64,000 bases of DNA, taken from NCBI GenBank assembly GCA_963710535.1, contig CAVQAW010000007.1, forward strand, positions 434,001-498,000, read 5' to 3'. This document shows, piece by piece, positions 54,714 to 63,431 of this stretch. The first letter of the stretch is position 1; the number at the start of each line of letters is the position of its first letter. The position numbers were made by a program, and so were the translations under genes. The DNA is from Pelagihabitans sp963710535. GTDB taxonomy: Bacteria; Bacteroidota; Bacteroidia; Flavobacteriales; Flavobacteriaceae. Below the pieces are notes generated by a model that saw only the letters and a program-made list of their open reading frames with translations, did no database searches and was not told where the DNA came from.

Positions 54714-55136
54714 TTACTTCTGCATTTTCAAATAGTAGTCGGCCGAATGTTTGCCCGACCCATAGAACAGAAAGAATATGCAGACCAGGAAAGTGACAGA
54801 TGCCAAGATGAGGTTGGTCGTGTTCATTTCGCCCAGGAAGTTCACCAAGATCGCACCGATCAAAATGGGCAGTTGCGCCAGCACGGCCCAACGGGTCAGC
54901 AAACCGATGACGATCAAAAAGCCCCCCACAAAATGCGCCGGTACGATATAATGCAAGATGAACATCCCACCTGGAAGGTCTTCAAAGGGCTTTGTCATTT
55001 CGGCCATTTGGGCATGGTCAGACATGATATCGATGCCTTTGATAAAAAGAAAAATGCCCAAGGCGGCCCTTACAAGATCTAAAGGGTAATAGGTGTGGGC
55101 ATTGGCCCATTTGTTTAATGATTTGATTGTTGCCAT
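54714..55136 (-). CDS. DoxX family membrane protein
   Basis: 140 residues, four transmembrane helices: DLVRAALGIFLFIKGIDIM, FILHYIVPAHFVGGFLIVIGLLTRWAVLAQLPILIGAILVNF, and LILASVTFLVCIFFLFYGSG. DoxX-type proteins are small quinone-linked or redox membrane proteins; the exact role is not visible. Confidence 0.85.
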   Translation of the reverse strand: MATIKSLNKWANAHTYYPLDLVRAALGIFLFIKGIDIMSDHAQMAEMTKPFEDLPGGMFILHYIVPAHFVGGFLIVIGLLTRWAVLAQLPILIGAILVNFLGEMNTTNLILASVTFLVCIFFLFYGSGKHSADYYLKMQK

Positions 55137-55376
55137 GACTTAGAAATTATCCGTTACGCTTATTAAGTTACTCATATTTAGCGATATAAAAAAGTAAATT
55201 TGGGCAGGATCAACTTGGGAAGCATCAACAAAAGACCTTCGCAAAGGCCCTTAATGTTGACTTGAACGGTAGGCAGGAAAAATTGTAGGGTACTCTATTG
55301 GGCGTTTCGACCCCTTGACGAACCTCATTACGCCAGCACAGAACTTTACTGGGATGGTTTTTTGCTTCTGTCCACT

Positions 55377-55907
55377 TCACTGCAATCGAATCCAATCTAT
55401 TTCAAGATGGAATGTTTCCGCATTTTTGTTCCCGATCAAAAAAGCGATTTCCGATAGGTTTTTCCCATCAAAGTTGGGAAGGGCCAATTTTTGTCCGCGG
55501 AAGGCAGGGTATAGGGTCTCAAAGGGTAGGACAACAGTTTGCCATGCGCCAGAGGTTTCAAAATAGGCTACATAGGAATGCCTCTGGTCAAGGGTCGACT
55601 TTACCCTGAACTGATACCGCTTTCCGTCGCCTTTCAAGCGAATGGCCACGTTTTGGCAATCCTTATTTACTATGGCATCAAATCGATGGCGAACTGATGC
55701 AAAACCGCCATTGTTCTCTAGGGAAACTTTCCCCTCAAATACTCCATGTCCCTTGTCGTTCAAGTTAAAAGCAGCTTGTGATCGCCCGCCCATGACATTA
55801 TCGTTGACCACTTGCCAAGTACTGATATCGGCGTTGTCGTTAAAGTCGAAAAGCAGTAGCGATTGCATAAACAAGGAGATTAGGAGGAAGTTAATGGTAG
55901 TTGGCAT
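55377..55907 (-). CDS. CIA30-like carbohydrate-binding-fold protein
   Basis: 176 residues from the ATG at 55907. A short hydrophobic leader (INFLLISLFMQSLLLFDF) is followed by a jelly-roll domain of the CIA30 type: WQVVNDNVMGGRSQAAF, GVFEGKVSLENNGGFASVRHRF, IRLKGDGKRYQFRVKS and WQTVVLPFETLYP. The family relates to a mitochondrial complex I assembly factor; bacterial roles are unclear. Separated by about 240 empty-looking bases from DoxX. Confidence 0.85.
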   Translation of the reverse strand: MPTTINFLLISLFMQSLLLFDFNDNADISTWQVVNDNVMGGRSQAAFNLNDKGHGVFEGKVSLENNGGFASVRHRFDAIVNKDCQNVAIRLKGDGKRYQFRVKSTLDQRHSYVAYFETSGAWQTVVLPFETLYPAFRGQKLALPNFDGKNLSEIAFLIGNKNAETFHLEIDWIRLQ

Positions 55908-55971
55908 CACAGTTGTTCAAAGATAAAAAATCATAGCGAATGCCGGTCCGATTTGAGAGGTTCGCAAGTCC

Positions 55972-56925
55972 CTAATCCAATTCGGCCCAAACTTTTTCGA
56001 TAAGGGCTTTGGTCGCCAGGATCCCTTCGGGCTCCGCCATGTTTTCCCCTTCGAACTCCACCCCGATATGGCCCTCAAAACTTGAGTCCTTGACCTGTCG
56101 GAGCATTTTTGTATAATCGATGCTGGTTTCGTTCCCTTCCGCATCGAAGGCATACGATTTGGCACTGACCCCTTTGGCGAAAGGGAGAAAATCGGCCACC
56201 CCTTCATAGCGGTCGTACACATTCGAACAGCGGTCGTTCTGGGTGCTGCCCCATTGGGTATCGAGGCACCAATTGCCGAAATCGGGCAAGGTACCCAAAA
56301 AAGGACTGTTCACCGTTTTGATGATTTCGACCATAAAAGGGGCATCGGAGGTATGCAGGCCATGGTTTTCAATGATCACGTTGATCTTTGCCTGGGCACC
56401 ATATTCCGCCAGCATGCCCAAACCGGAGACCAGGGCCGCCCTGATTTCCGATCGGTTTCCCTGTCCGAATGCATTCACCCGGATCGAGTGACAGCCGAGG
56501 ATCTTTGCCGCATCGATCCATTTATAGTGATTTTCCACTGCGGTCTTCCTTTCCAAATCGATGGGATTGCCCAGGTCGCCCTCGTTGTCGACCATGATCA
56601 ACAAGCTTTTGACCCCGGCGTCATCGGCCCTTTTTTTCATCTCCTGCCAGAACGGTTCGTTATTGGCATGGTCGGTGTAGAACTGGTTCACATATTCCAC
56701 GGCATCGATACCATAGGTGTTTTTTGCGATGCCCGCAAAATCGACGGCTTTGGTCGCGCCTTGTTCCAAGGCCCTGTGCAGCGACCATTGGGCCAATGAA
56801 ATGTTGGGTAATGCCATGCTTGGATTGGTTTTTGGGAAAAGTTGGCCGAACATACTGTTCGTTGGAATGGAGATGGCGGCGGCCCCCAAGGCAGCCTTTT
56901 TGATAAAAGTTCTTCTGTTTTTCAT
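55972..56925 (-). CDS. Tat-exported sugar phosphate isomerase/epimerase-like protein (xylose isomerase-like TIM barrel)
   Basis: 317 residues. Twin-arginine leader NRRTFIKKAALGAAA, then a TIM barrel of the AP-endonuclease-2/xylose-isomerase-like group: NISLAQWSLHRALEQG, GIDAVEYVNQFY, VNVIIENHG-type metal-ligand strand (INVIIENHGLHTSD), LPDFGNWC and HIGVEFEGE. Metal-binding E, D, H and E positions appear kept. Exported members occur with sugar catabolism genes in Bacteroidota. Divergent from the epimerase at 57059. Confidence 0.85.
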   Translation of the reverse strand: MKNRRTFIKKAALGAAAISIPTNSMFGQLFPKTNPSMALPNISLAQWSLHRALEQGATKAVDFAGIAKNTYGIDAVEYVNQFYTDHANNEPFWQEMKKRADDAGVKSLLIMVDNEGDLGNPIDLERKTAVENHYKWIDAAKILGCHSIRVNAFGQGNRSEIRAALVSGLGMLAEYGAQAKINVIIENHGLHTSDAPFMVEIIKTVNSPFLGTLPDFGNWCLDTQWGSTQNDRCSNVYDRYEGVADFLPFAKGVSAKSYAFDAEGNETSIDYTKMLRQVKDSSFEGHIGVEFEGENMAEPEGILATKALIEKVWAELD

Positions 56926-57058
56926 GGAACACCGAGGTTAAAAGACAAAGTACTTTATTTTTCCGGATAAACCAATATCCTATTTCATGAATACCAGGCT
57001 GCTTTCACATAAATATCATTATATTCATTCTGAAATTGTGAACCAGCATCGAAAGCCC

Positions 57059-58042
57059 ATGAAAGTACTATTTATAGGAGGAACCGGAAACATCAGTACC
57101 CCTTCGAGCCGTTTGGCCCTTGCCAAGGGGATCGACCTTTTTCATCTGAACCGGGGCAGTAAAAAAGTGGAAATAGCCGGGGTAAAAACCATTCTGGGAG
57201 ATATCAATAAGGCAGACAGCTTGGCCGAATTGGGCAAACACGATTGGGACGTGGTGGTCAATTGGATCGCGTTTACCCCTGAAGATATCGAGCGCGATAT
57301 GGGCCTGTTCAAGGGCAGGACCAAACAATATATTTTCATCAGTTCGGCCTCCTGTTACCAAACGCCCTTGGGCTATCCCGTAATCACCGAATCCACGCCG
57401 CTTTGCAATAACCTATGGGACTATTCGAGCAATAAGATCAAATGTGAAGATCGGCTTATGCAGGCCTACCGGGAAGAGGGTTTCCCCATCACCATCGTGC
57501 GCCCTTCGCTCACCTACGATACGGTGATCCCCATCGCCATTGGGGGCTTTAACGAATATACCACGGCCGATAGGATTTTGAAGGGCAAGGAGATCATTAT
57601 CCATGGCGATGGCACTTCCCTATGGACGGTGACCCATGCCGACGACTTCGCCAAGGGTTTTGTGGGCCTCCTGGGATTGACCCAGGCCATCGGTCATGCC
57701 TTCCATATCACCTCCGATGAAGTATTGAGCTGGAACATGATCTACAAGATCCTGGCCGACAGCCTTGGCAAGGAGGCCAAGGTGGTGCATATCGCCTCCG
57801 ATTTTATCTGTAAGGTAGAACCATCCTTTACAGGAACCTTGTTGGCCGATAAGGCGGAGAGCGTGCTATTCGACAATACCAAAATAAAGACCTTCGTGCC
57901 CGGTTTCAAGGCCACGATTCCCTTTGCGGAAGGTATGGTCAGGACCTTGGCCTGGCTGCGGGAAAAAGAGGAAAGGCGGTTCATCAATGCAGACACCGAT
58001 GCGAAAATCGAACGCATCCTAAAAAGATACCATGCCCTATGA
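57059..58042 (+). CDS. NAD-dependent epimerase/dehydratase (extended SDR)
   Basis: 327 residues from the ATG at 57059, which directly precedes the Rossmann strand KVLFIGGTGNIS; the longer frame from 56987 adds 24 residues without family likeness. Later features: DWDVVVNWIAFTPEDIE, a YSSNKIKCED stretch at the position of the YxxxK pair, and VRPSLTYDTVIPI. Similar proteins are annotated as nucleoside-diphosphate-sugar epimerases or 3-beta-HSD-like reductases. Substrate unknown; it is divergent from a sugar isomerase-like gene. Confidence 0.85.
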   Translation: MKVLFIGGTGNISTPSSRLALAKGIDLFHLNRGSKKVEIAGVKTILGDINKADSLAELGKHDWDVVVNWIAFTPEDIERDMGLFKGRTKQYIFISSASCYQTPLGYPVITESTPLCNNLWDYSSNKIKCEDRLMQAYREEGFPITIVRPSLTYDTVIPIAIGGFNEYTTADRILKGKEIIIHGDGTSLWTVTHADDFAKGFVGLLGLTQAIGHAFHITSDEVLSWNMIYKILADSLGKEAKVVHIASDFICKVEPSFTGTLLADKAESVLFDNTKIKTFVPGFKATIPFAEGMVRTLAWLREKEERRFINADTDAKIERILKRYHAL

Positions 58043-58218
58043 TAAAAGGAAGCTATTCGATATGACAAGATTTGATATTTGGCTGCCATGTACCGATACA
58101 TGACCATAGGTACCTCTATCGGCCCAAAATAAGGCTCATTTTTTGCAGCGTTTCCCATGAAAGGGCTTTAAAGGGATCACCAATGAATATCAATCATTAT
58201 CTAGGTTCACTTATAAGT

Positions 58219-58233
58219 TATACGGTTGATACC
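58219..58233. repeat. Left imperfect inverted repeat flanking the TolB-like gene
   Basis: tatacggttgatacc here resembles the reverse complement of ggcatcaacgtata at 59166-59179 (one indel and one substitution). The pair brackets exactly one AT-rich gene. Short length makes chance possible. Confidence 0.35.
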
Positions 58234-58271
58234 TACATCCGCTTGAGGGAGGTAGCATAACATAACATAAA

Positions 58272-59159
58272 ATGAATAAGCTAATACCAATATTAATCTT
58301 TGTCATATTTGGTTCTTGTAAAGATTCAAAAGAAACAGTAAAAGAAAGAATTGCATTTGTTACCAATAGAGATGGGAACTCCGAAATCTACTTAATGGAT
58401 ATCAATGGTGAGAATCTTGAAAATTTGACAAATAACGACTCTCTTGATTTTAGTCCATCTTGGTCGTCTATAAACTCTCAATTATATTTTTATTCCAATA
58501 GAGATGGAAATGCTGAAATTTATAGCCTTGAACCAGAGCGTAAAAAGGTAAGCCGATTAACAAAGCATCAATCGAATGACGTTCTTCCCGTTCCTTCTCC
58601 TGATGGTGAGTTAATTTTATTTATGAGTGACAGAGATTCTTTGAGTCGGAATGTTTACATCATGAGCAAAGATGGTTCAAATGTAAAACCTGTAACCAAA
58701 AACAAATTTTACGAAGAAAGCCCGGATTGGTCTCCTGATGGACAAAAAATTATTTTTACACGCCAGTTAAGAGATTCTACTGACCATTCACATGCTGGGA
58801 ATGGAGAAATACACATAATGCATTCAGACGGAAGTAATTTACAAAGATTGACAAATAAAGATGGTTATGATTCCGGGGCAAAATTTTCACCCAATGGTCA
58901 AAAAATAGCCTTTTATGGTAGCTCCGATAATCAATGGGATTTATACATTATGGATTCTGATGGGAAGAACTTATTTAACCTAACCAACGATAAAATTGAA
59001 TGCTATTCACCAGATTGGTCATCAGATGGACAATGGCTTGTTTATGTAGCAGGTGAAAAAGGAGTGTACAATATCTGGAAAATCAATATTGAAAGAAAAG
59101 AGCGTATCCAATTGACAAATACGACCGGCAGGAATGAGGAACCAGTTTGGGTTAAATAG
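58272..59159 (+). CDS. TolB-like WD40/PD40 beta-propeller lipoprotein
   Basis: 295 residues. Lipoprotein signal PILIFVIFGSC (Cys16), then about six PD40 repeats of 40-45 residues with S-P-x-W-S-x-D-G-Q and D-I-Y-x-M-x-x-D-G-x-N elements (SPDWSPDGQKIIF, FSPNGQKIAF, SPDWSSDGQWLVY). Probably a periplasmic or surface binding protein. Base composition is visibly richer in A and T than the genes before 58 kb, which suggests acquisition from elsewhere. It is bracketed by short inverted repeats. Confidence 0.85.
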   Translation: MNKLIPILIFVIFGSCKDSKETVKERIAFVTNRDGNSEIYLMDINGENLENLTNNDSLDFSPSWSSINSQLYFYSNRDGNAEIYSLEPERKKVSRLTKHQSNDVLPVPSPDGELILFMSDRDSLSRNVYIMSKDGSNVKPVTKNKFYEESPDWSPDGQKIIFTRQLRDSTDHSHAGNGEIHIMHSDGSNLQRLTNKDGYDSGAKFSPNGQKIAFYGSSDNQWDLYIMDSDGKNLFNLTNDKIECYSPDWSSDGQWLVYVAGEKGVYNIWKINIERKERIQLTNTTGRNEEPVWVK

Positions 59160-59165
59160 CCAGCT

Positions 59166-59179
59166 GGCATCAACGTATA
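59166..59179. repeat. Right imperfect inverted repeat flanking the TolB-like gene
   Basis: ggcatcaacgtata starts six bases after the TolB-like stop; see the left copy at 58219-58233. The following 130 bases show no gene. Confidence 0.35.
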
Positions 59180-59311
59180 TTGGTCATAGCATTGTAGCAA
59201 CAGCTCATATACTCGACCGTTGTTCTTCATGATCTTTGCGCTATTCAACCTTGCTAAAACTTTGTTGGGTGTAGCGCTTGGAACTAGAAACTTTGAATAA
59301 CCTTAGACCAA

Positions 59312-60100
59312 ATGATAAAATGCTTTCGCAGAATACGTTACGACCTCATGGAAAAAAACCCAACCTCTGCTAAAGCTACGGCTGGCTCGAAAACTGCGCA
59401 GTATCTGAAATATGCCCTTGGTGAAATTATGCTTGTAGTTATTGGAATTTTGATTGCATTATGGATTAATAATTGGAATCAAAATAGGATTCAAGATATT
59501 GAAGAATTTAAATCACTCAATTTTTTAAAAGCAGAATTTGAGGGTAACCTTCAAAAACTCGACAAAAACCGTAATCTGCACAAAAGTCGTCTGAATGCTA
59601 TAAACGAATTATTATTTGCAGATTTTTCTCTCACGAGTCTTGATGAGATTGACTCTCTTTATAAAACTTCTTTTTATAGTTGGACATATAATCCCTCATT
59701 CAGCTCATACAATTCAATCGTATCTTCAGGTAAAATGAATAAATTTTCAAATGATTCTTTAAAAATAAGAATGTCAGAGCTGAAAGATTTAGTTGCAGAC
59801 TATCAAGAGGATGAAGAAAATCTCTGGAACCACTCTAAAGACCAGTTTTTTGAACAAGAAATATTAAATGGTAAAATGCTATCAGAAGTAAAATTCAATT
59901 TACGACCAAGAACTTCGAGTGAACTTTCAACTGATAAATTAATTTATATCGAAGTTTTTAGCTATCCTGAATTCAGAAATAAACTCACAATTGCAATACT
60001 TCATCTGAATTTGATCAATGACGAGGGAGAAGTTTTAAGAAACGAGCTGGTAGAATTAAACAAAATGATTGAAGAAAATATAAATCGATTTAATAAATAA
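59312..60100 (+). CDS. DUF6090 family membrane protein with repeat-derived insert
   Basis: 262 residues. The head is MIKCFRRIRYDLMEKN, then NPTSAKATAGSKTAQ, then YLKYALGEIMLVVIGILIALWINNWNQN with the transmembrane helix. Compared with the copies at 43634 and 62613, about 11 residues are added between the basic head and the helix; the same insert occurs in the copy at 61849. The remainder is an AT-rich-encoded helical domain of unknown function. Its stop codon lies inside a conserved gene-end sequence (60096-60121). Confidence 0.82.
   Translation: MIKCFRRIRYDLMEKNPTSAKATAGSKTAQYLKYALGEIMLVVIGILIALWINNWNQNRIQDIEEFKSLNFLKAEFEGNLQKLDKNRNLHKSRLNAINELLFADFSLTSLDEIDSLYKTSFYSWTYNPSFSSYNSIVSSGKMNKFSNDSLKIRMSELKDLVADYQEDEENLWNHSKDQFFEQEILNGKMLSEVKFNLRPRTSSELSTDKLIYIEVFSYPEFRNKLTIAILHLNLINDEGEVLRNELVELNKMIEENINRFNK
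59351..59395 (+). repeat. Intragenic repeat copy 1 (encodes the SAKAT insert in a DUF6090 gene)
   Basis: 45 bases that match 61888-61932 at 40 positions, although the two host proteins differ widely outside their head and transmembrane segments. The segment is in frame and absent from two other DUF6090 genes in the window. It looks like a small mobile or palindromic-element-type insertion tolerated inside coding sequence. Confidence 0.6.
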
Positions 60101-60121
60101 CGAAAGCACAACAATGGCTAT
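60096..60121 (+). repeat. Gene-end repeat copy 1 (contains the DUF6090 stop codon)
   Basis: AATAACGAAAGCACAACAAT followed by ggctat matches 63364-63389 at 23 of 26 positions. Both copies begin at the stop codon of a DUF6090 gene. This placement resembles the way recombination sites follow genes in cassette arrays. No integrase is in the window. Confidence 0.55.
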
Positions 60122-60180
60122 GAGTAATGGCGCTGTTCTCGACTAAGATTGAAATTCCTGTGGAATTTTCAACTTGGTGG

Positions 60181-60203
60181 GTACCTGCCTACCGGCAGGC
60201 AAG
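60181..60203. repeat. Palindromic repeat (GCCTACCGGCAGGC core)
   Basis: acctgcctaccggcaggcaa is a near-perfect palindrome (one mismatch near the centre). It lies in the 187-base gap between a DUF6090 gene and the amidohydrolase gene. Dispersed cctgcc/ggcagg palindromes of this kind are frequent in Bacteroidota genomes. Confidence 0.6.
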
Positions 60204-60287
60204 CTTTAAAGGTTAAATGCTATCCCGATAGTTAGCGGCAATTTTATTGCCAAACATCAATTGTTCATAATAAACTAAACCATCGAA

Positions 60288-61775
60288 ATGAAAAAACTAC
60301 TTCAACCGATACTCTTAATTTTTGCGACCTGGTCTTGCCTTATGGTGTATGGACAATCGGCCACAACATATGATATCGTAATCATGGGAGGCCGGGTCAT
60401 TGACCCGGAAACACAACTTGATGCCATTAAAAATGTGGGAATCCTCAACAATCATATTGCCCAGATTTCATCAGACCCGTTAATGGGCAAACAAGTCATC
60501 AATGCATCGGGTTTGGTGGTATCCCCTGGTTTTATCGACCTACACGTTCATGGAAGAAGCAATAAGGAACAAGAATACCAATTGCACGATGGCCTTACCA
60601 CCGCCTTGGAACTGGAGTGGGGGATTGAATTTTTGGAGCAGTGGTATGCAAGCAGAAAATCAAAAGCATTGATCAATTATGGCGCCAGTGTTTGCTGGCC
60701 ATTTGAGCGTTTTAAAGCCATGAACAAGGCTCAGGATGGATTGGATGGTTTATATGAGATCACGAAAAAGGGAGATTCCAAAATCGAAACACTTTTTAAT
60801 ACCATTGGGGCATCATATACCGAAAATCTTTCGTTGGAAGAAACCGATAAAATGCTTTCCAATATCAGGGCTTCCTTAGGGGAGGGTGGTATCGGCATTG
60901 GCGTTCCGATCGGATATCTGCCAAAAACAGATCCTGGAGAAATGTTTCGTGTTTATCAACTGGCCGCCGAGTTGGAGGCCCCCATATTTTCACATGTTAG
61001 GGCTCCAAATATCAATGCGATTCAAGAAGCCATTGCTGATGCCATGATTACAGGGGCATCTTTACACTTGGTTCATATCAACAGCATGTCGTTGGGAAAT
61101 ATAAAATTGGCACTTGAGATGATCGATCAGGCAAAAAACAAGGGGTACAACATCAGTACCGAACTGTATCCCTATACAGCAGCCTCTACTTTGCTCCAAA
61201 GTGCCATGTTCAACGATGGTTGGCAGGAACGATTGGGAATGGGATATGGCGATGTGCAATGGGTATTGACCGGCGAAAGACTTACCAAAGAAACTTTTGA
61301 CAACTATCGCCAAACCGGGGGTACTGTAATAATGCATATGATGAAACCTGAATGGATTAAAACGGGTATGGCGGATCCCGGTACCGTCATTGCGTCTGAC
61401 GGCATGCCCTATGCCCCGTTGGCGCATCCACGCACAGCGGGAACGTTCAGCAGGGTATTGGGTAAATATGTGAGGGAAGAAAAAGTACTTGACCTTTCGA
61501 CGGCACTGGCTAAAATGACGTTGCTACCAGCCAAAATCTTGGAACCCATTGCTCCTATGATGCGATTTAAAGGAAGGCTACAGATCGGTGCTGACGCCGA
61601 CATCACTATTTTCGATCTCAATACCGTATCCGACATGGCCACTTTTGAAAAAGGGCTGGAATTTTCGAAGGGTATTGAGTACGTAATCGTAAACGGGGTA
61701 ATGGTACTTAAAAATGGCACCATTGTTCCTGCTGTTTTTCCGGGCCAACCCGTTTATGGTAAATACAAGAATTAG
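60288..61775 (+). CDS. Exported amidohydrolase family protein (D-aminoacylase/dihydroorotase-like)
   Basis: 495 residues. Signal peptide 1-23 (CLMVYGQ), then the composite amidohydrolase fold: YDIVIMGGRVIDPETQLDAIKNVGI, the HVH metal motif in GFIDLHVHGRS, a catalytic-face HINSMS, the late aspartate in IASDGMPYAPLAHPRTAG, and C-terminal IGADADITIFDLNTV. Closest by eye to N-acyl-D-amino-acid deacylases. A periplasmic location suggests scavenging of N-acylated or cyclic amides. Its base composition resembles the bulk of the window more than the surrounding DUF6090 genes. Confidence 0.85.
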   Translation: MKKLLQPILLIFATWSCLMVYGQSATTYDIVIMGGRVIDPETQLDAIKNVGILNNHIAQISSDPLMGKQVINASGLVVSPGFIDLHVHGRSNKEQEYQLHDGLTTALELEWGIEFLEQWYASRKSKALINYGASVCWPFERFKAMNKAQDGLDGLYEITKKGDSKIETLFNTIGASYTENLSLEETDKMLSNIRASLGEGGIGIGVPIGYLPKTDPGEMFRVYQLAAELEAPIFSHVRAPNINAIQEAIADAMITGASLHLVHINSMSLGNIKLALEMIDQAKNKGYNISTELYPYTAASTLLQSAMFNDGWQERLGMGYGDVQWVLTGERLTKETFDNYRQTGGTVIMHMMKPEWIKTGMADPGTVIASDGMPYAPLAHPRTAGTFSRVLGKYVREEKVLDLSTALAKMTLLPAKILEPIAPMMRFKGRLQIGADADITIFDLNTVSDMATFEKGLEFSKGIEYVIVNGVMVLKNGTIVPAVFPGQPVYGKYKN

Positions 61776-61848
61776 GTCAGTAACCATGGAAAAAGACACG
61801 ATCGAAACCTATAATCCTTGCGGGCGATCTAATTGATTCACTTAGATT

Positions 61849-62616
61849 ATGATTAAATTTTTTAGAAGCATTAGAAAAGACCTTATGGAAAAAAACCCAA
61901 GCTCTGCAAAAGCTACGGGGGGCTCGAGAACTGGAAAGTATTTGAAATATGCCATTGGCGAGATCATACTGGTTGTGGTAGGAATTCTTATTGCGCTTTC
62001 CATCAATAAGGCTAACGATGCTGAAAAACAGCGGCAGAAGGAGCTTGCCCTTCTCTCTGAAATGAGTAAGAACCTTCAAATAGACCTTGAAGATCTCGAT
62101 TTCAACATAAAGGGGAGTGCCGAGCGAATAAAAGCCAATGAAATCATCTTGAAAGCTTTACAAAAGAGGATACCGATGCATGATTCCTTAAAGCCATACT
62201 ACGGAAACATCCATGGCAATTTTCAGTTGAGCAGCAATAATGCGGCATTCGCGAATCTTCAATCCGTCGGATTGGATTTGATATCCAACGATTCACTCAG
62301 AAATGCGATCTCCAATCTGTATTTAGTTAAGTACACCTACCTTGAAAATGTTACAAAAGGTGCGGACGATGGTTTTCAATGGAATACTTTTTATCCGCAA
62401 TTCCTTGACTTGATCAGCGTTGACCAGATGTGGGTTTCGGCTGAGCCAGTGAGTCATGAGGCATTGATGGACAATCGGAAATTCCAAGAAACCCTCAAGA
62501 TGAATCTCTTTTTCCGCAACTTTATGCAGCGCCAATATACTATGATTCACAAGGATGTAAATTCTCTCTTAGTCCAAATTGAAAGACATATTAAAACGTT
62601 GAAAGACTCACAATGA
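61849..62616 (+). CDS. DUF6090 family membrane protein with repeat-derived insert
   Basis: 255 residues. Head MIKFFRSIRKDLMEKN, insert PSSAKATGGSRTG, helix KYLKYAIGEIILVVVGILIALSINKAND, then a helical domain (LLSEMSKNLQIDLEDLDFNIKG). Function unknown. Its stop overlaps the start of the next DUF6090 gene as ATGA, so the two are translationally coupled paralogues. Confidence 0.82.
   Translation: MIKFFRSIRKDLMEKNPSSAKATGGSRTGKYLKYAIGEIILVVVGILIALSINKANDAEKQRQKELALLSEMSKNLQIDLEDLDFNIKGSAERIKANEIILKALQKRIPMHDSLKPYYGNIHGNFQLSSNNAAFANLQSVGLDLISNDSLRNAISNLYLVKYTYLENVTKGADDGFQWNTFYPQFLDLISVDQMWVSAEPVSHEALMDNRKFQETLKMNLFFRNFMQRQYTMIHKDVNSLLVQIERHIKTLKDSQ
61888..61932 (+). repeat. Intragenic repeat copy 2 (encodes the SAKAT insert in a DUF6090 gene)
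   Basis: Second copy of the 45-base segment at 59351-59395, differing at five positions, again in frame between the basic head and the transmembrane helix. Confidence 0.6.
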
Positions 62617-63368
62617 TAAAATTCTTCCAAAAAATGAGACGGGGATTGTTGACTGAAAATAAATTCAGCAAATATGCACTTTATGCCACTGGTGAAATTA
62701 TGCTTGTGGTTGTTGGAATTTTGATTGCCCTTCAAATCAACAATTGGAACGAGGCAAGAAAATCAAAAATTATGGCAAAAGAGGTTTACACAAATTTGCT
62801 AACCTCATTGGAGCAAGATTCAATAGAAGTTCAAAGAACCATTGAATTGCTGAATGGAAGTTTGAAAACTCAAAGGAGTTTAATTTTAAGTGAATCCAAT
62901 CAATACGCGAACGCATTTGATCAAAGGGAATTGGATTCAGTAGTTGGAGAAATTGTTTATGGAGTAATGAGTTTTTTTCCAAAAACCGGTGTTTATGAGT
63001 TGATAACGTCAAACAACAGTATGGATTTATTAAAATCGGAAGAAATAAAGTCCATGTTGATCAATCTTTACGACTTTCAATATAAAAGATATGAAAATGT
63101 AGACGCGATCATCGACAATAAATATCATTACGAACTTGGCACTCTGATTCGAGAAAAAATCAAATTTGTAGGTACTTTTAATATTAAATCTGAATTTACA
63201 ATTATCAGTCACGCCGATCCAATTCGTTTTAACGAATACTATGATGAGCTTGTTTCTGAATGTCGGGATGTCTATGGACTTTTGTCTACGGGAAACAATT
63301 ACCTTGTTCAAATTAGTGCATCCATAAATGAGTTAATCGCGTTAATAAGAGAGGAATTAAAAGAATAA
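62613..63368 (+). CDS. DUF6090 family membrane protein
   Basis: 251 residues. MIKFFQKMRRGLLTENKFSK, then the conserved helix YALYATGEIMLVVVGILIALQINNWNEA and a helical domain (EVYTNLLTSLEQDSIEVQRTIELL). No insert. The gene is AT-rich. Coupled by ATGA to the preceding paralogue; the stop lies in the second gene-end repeat (63364-63389). Confidence 0.85.
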   Translation: MIKFFQKMRRGLLTENKFSKYALYATGEIMLVVVGILIALQINNWNEARKSKIMAKEVYTNLLTSLEQDSIEVQRTIELLNGSLKTQRSLILSESNQYANAFDQRELDSVVGEIVYGVMSFFPKTGVYELITSNNSMDLLKSEEIKSMLINLYDFQYKRYENVDAIIDNKYHYELGTLIREKIKFVGTFNIKSEFTIISHADPIRFNEYYDELVSECRDVYGLLSTGNNYLVQISASINELIALIREELKE

Positions 63369-63389
63369 CGAAAGGACAACAAGAGCTAT
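63364..63389 (+). repeat. Gene-end repeat copy 2
   Basis: AATAACGAAAGGACAACAAG followed by agctat, 23 of 26 positions identical to 60096-60121, starting at the DUF6090 stop codon. A further imperfect hairpin (cacgccacagacgtggcc) follows at about 63396-63413. Confidence 0.55.
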
Positions 63390-63431
63390 AATCCATCACG
63401 CCACAGACGTGGCCAACCCATTGCCGAGCCG

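Noticed and set aside
58072..58260. 62-residue plus-strand frame before the TolB-like gene
   Set aside because: No gene-like features, and it contains the inverted repeat at 58219.
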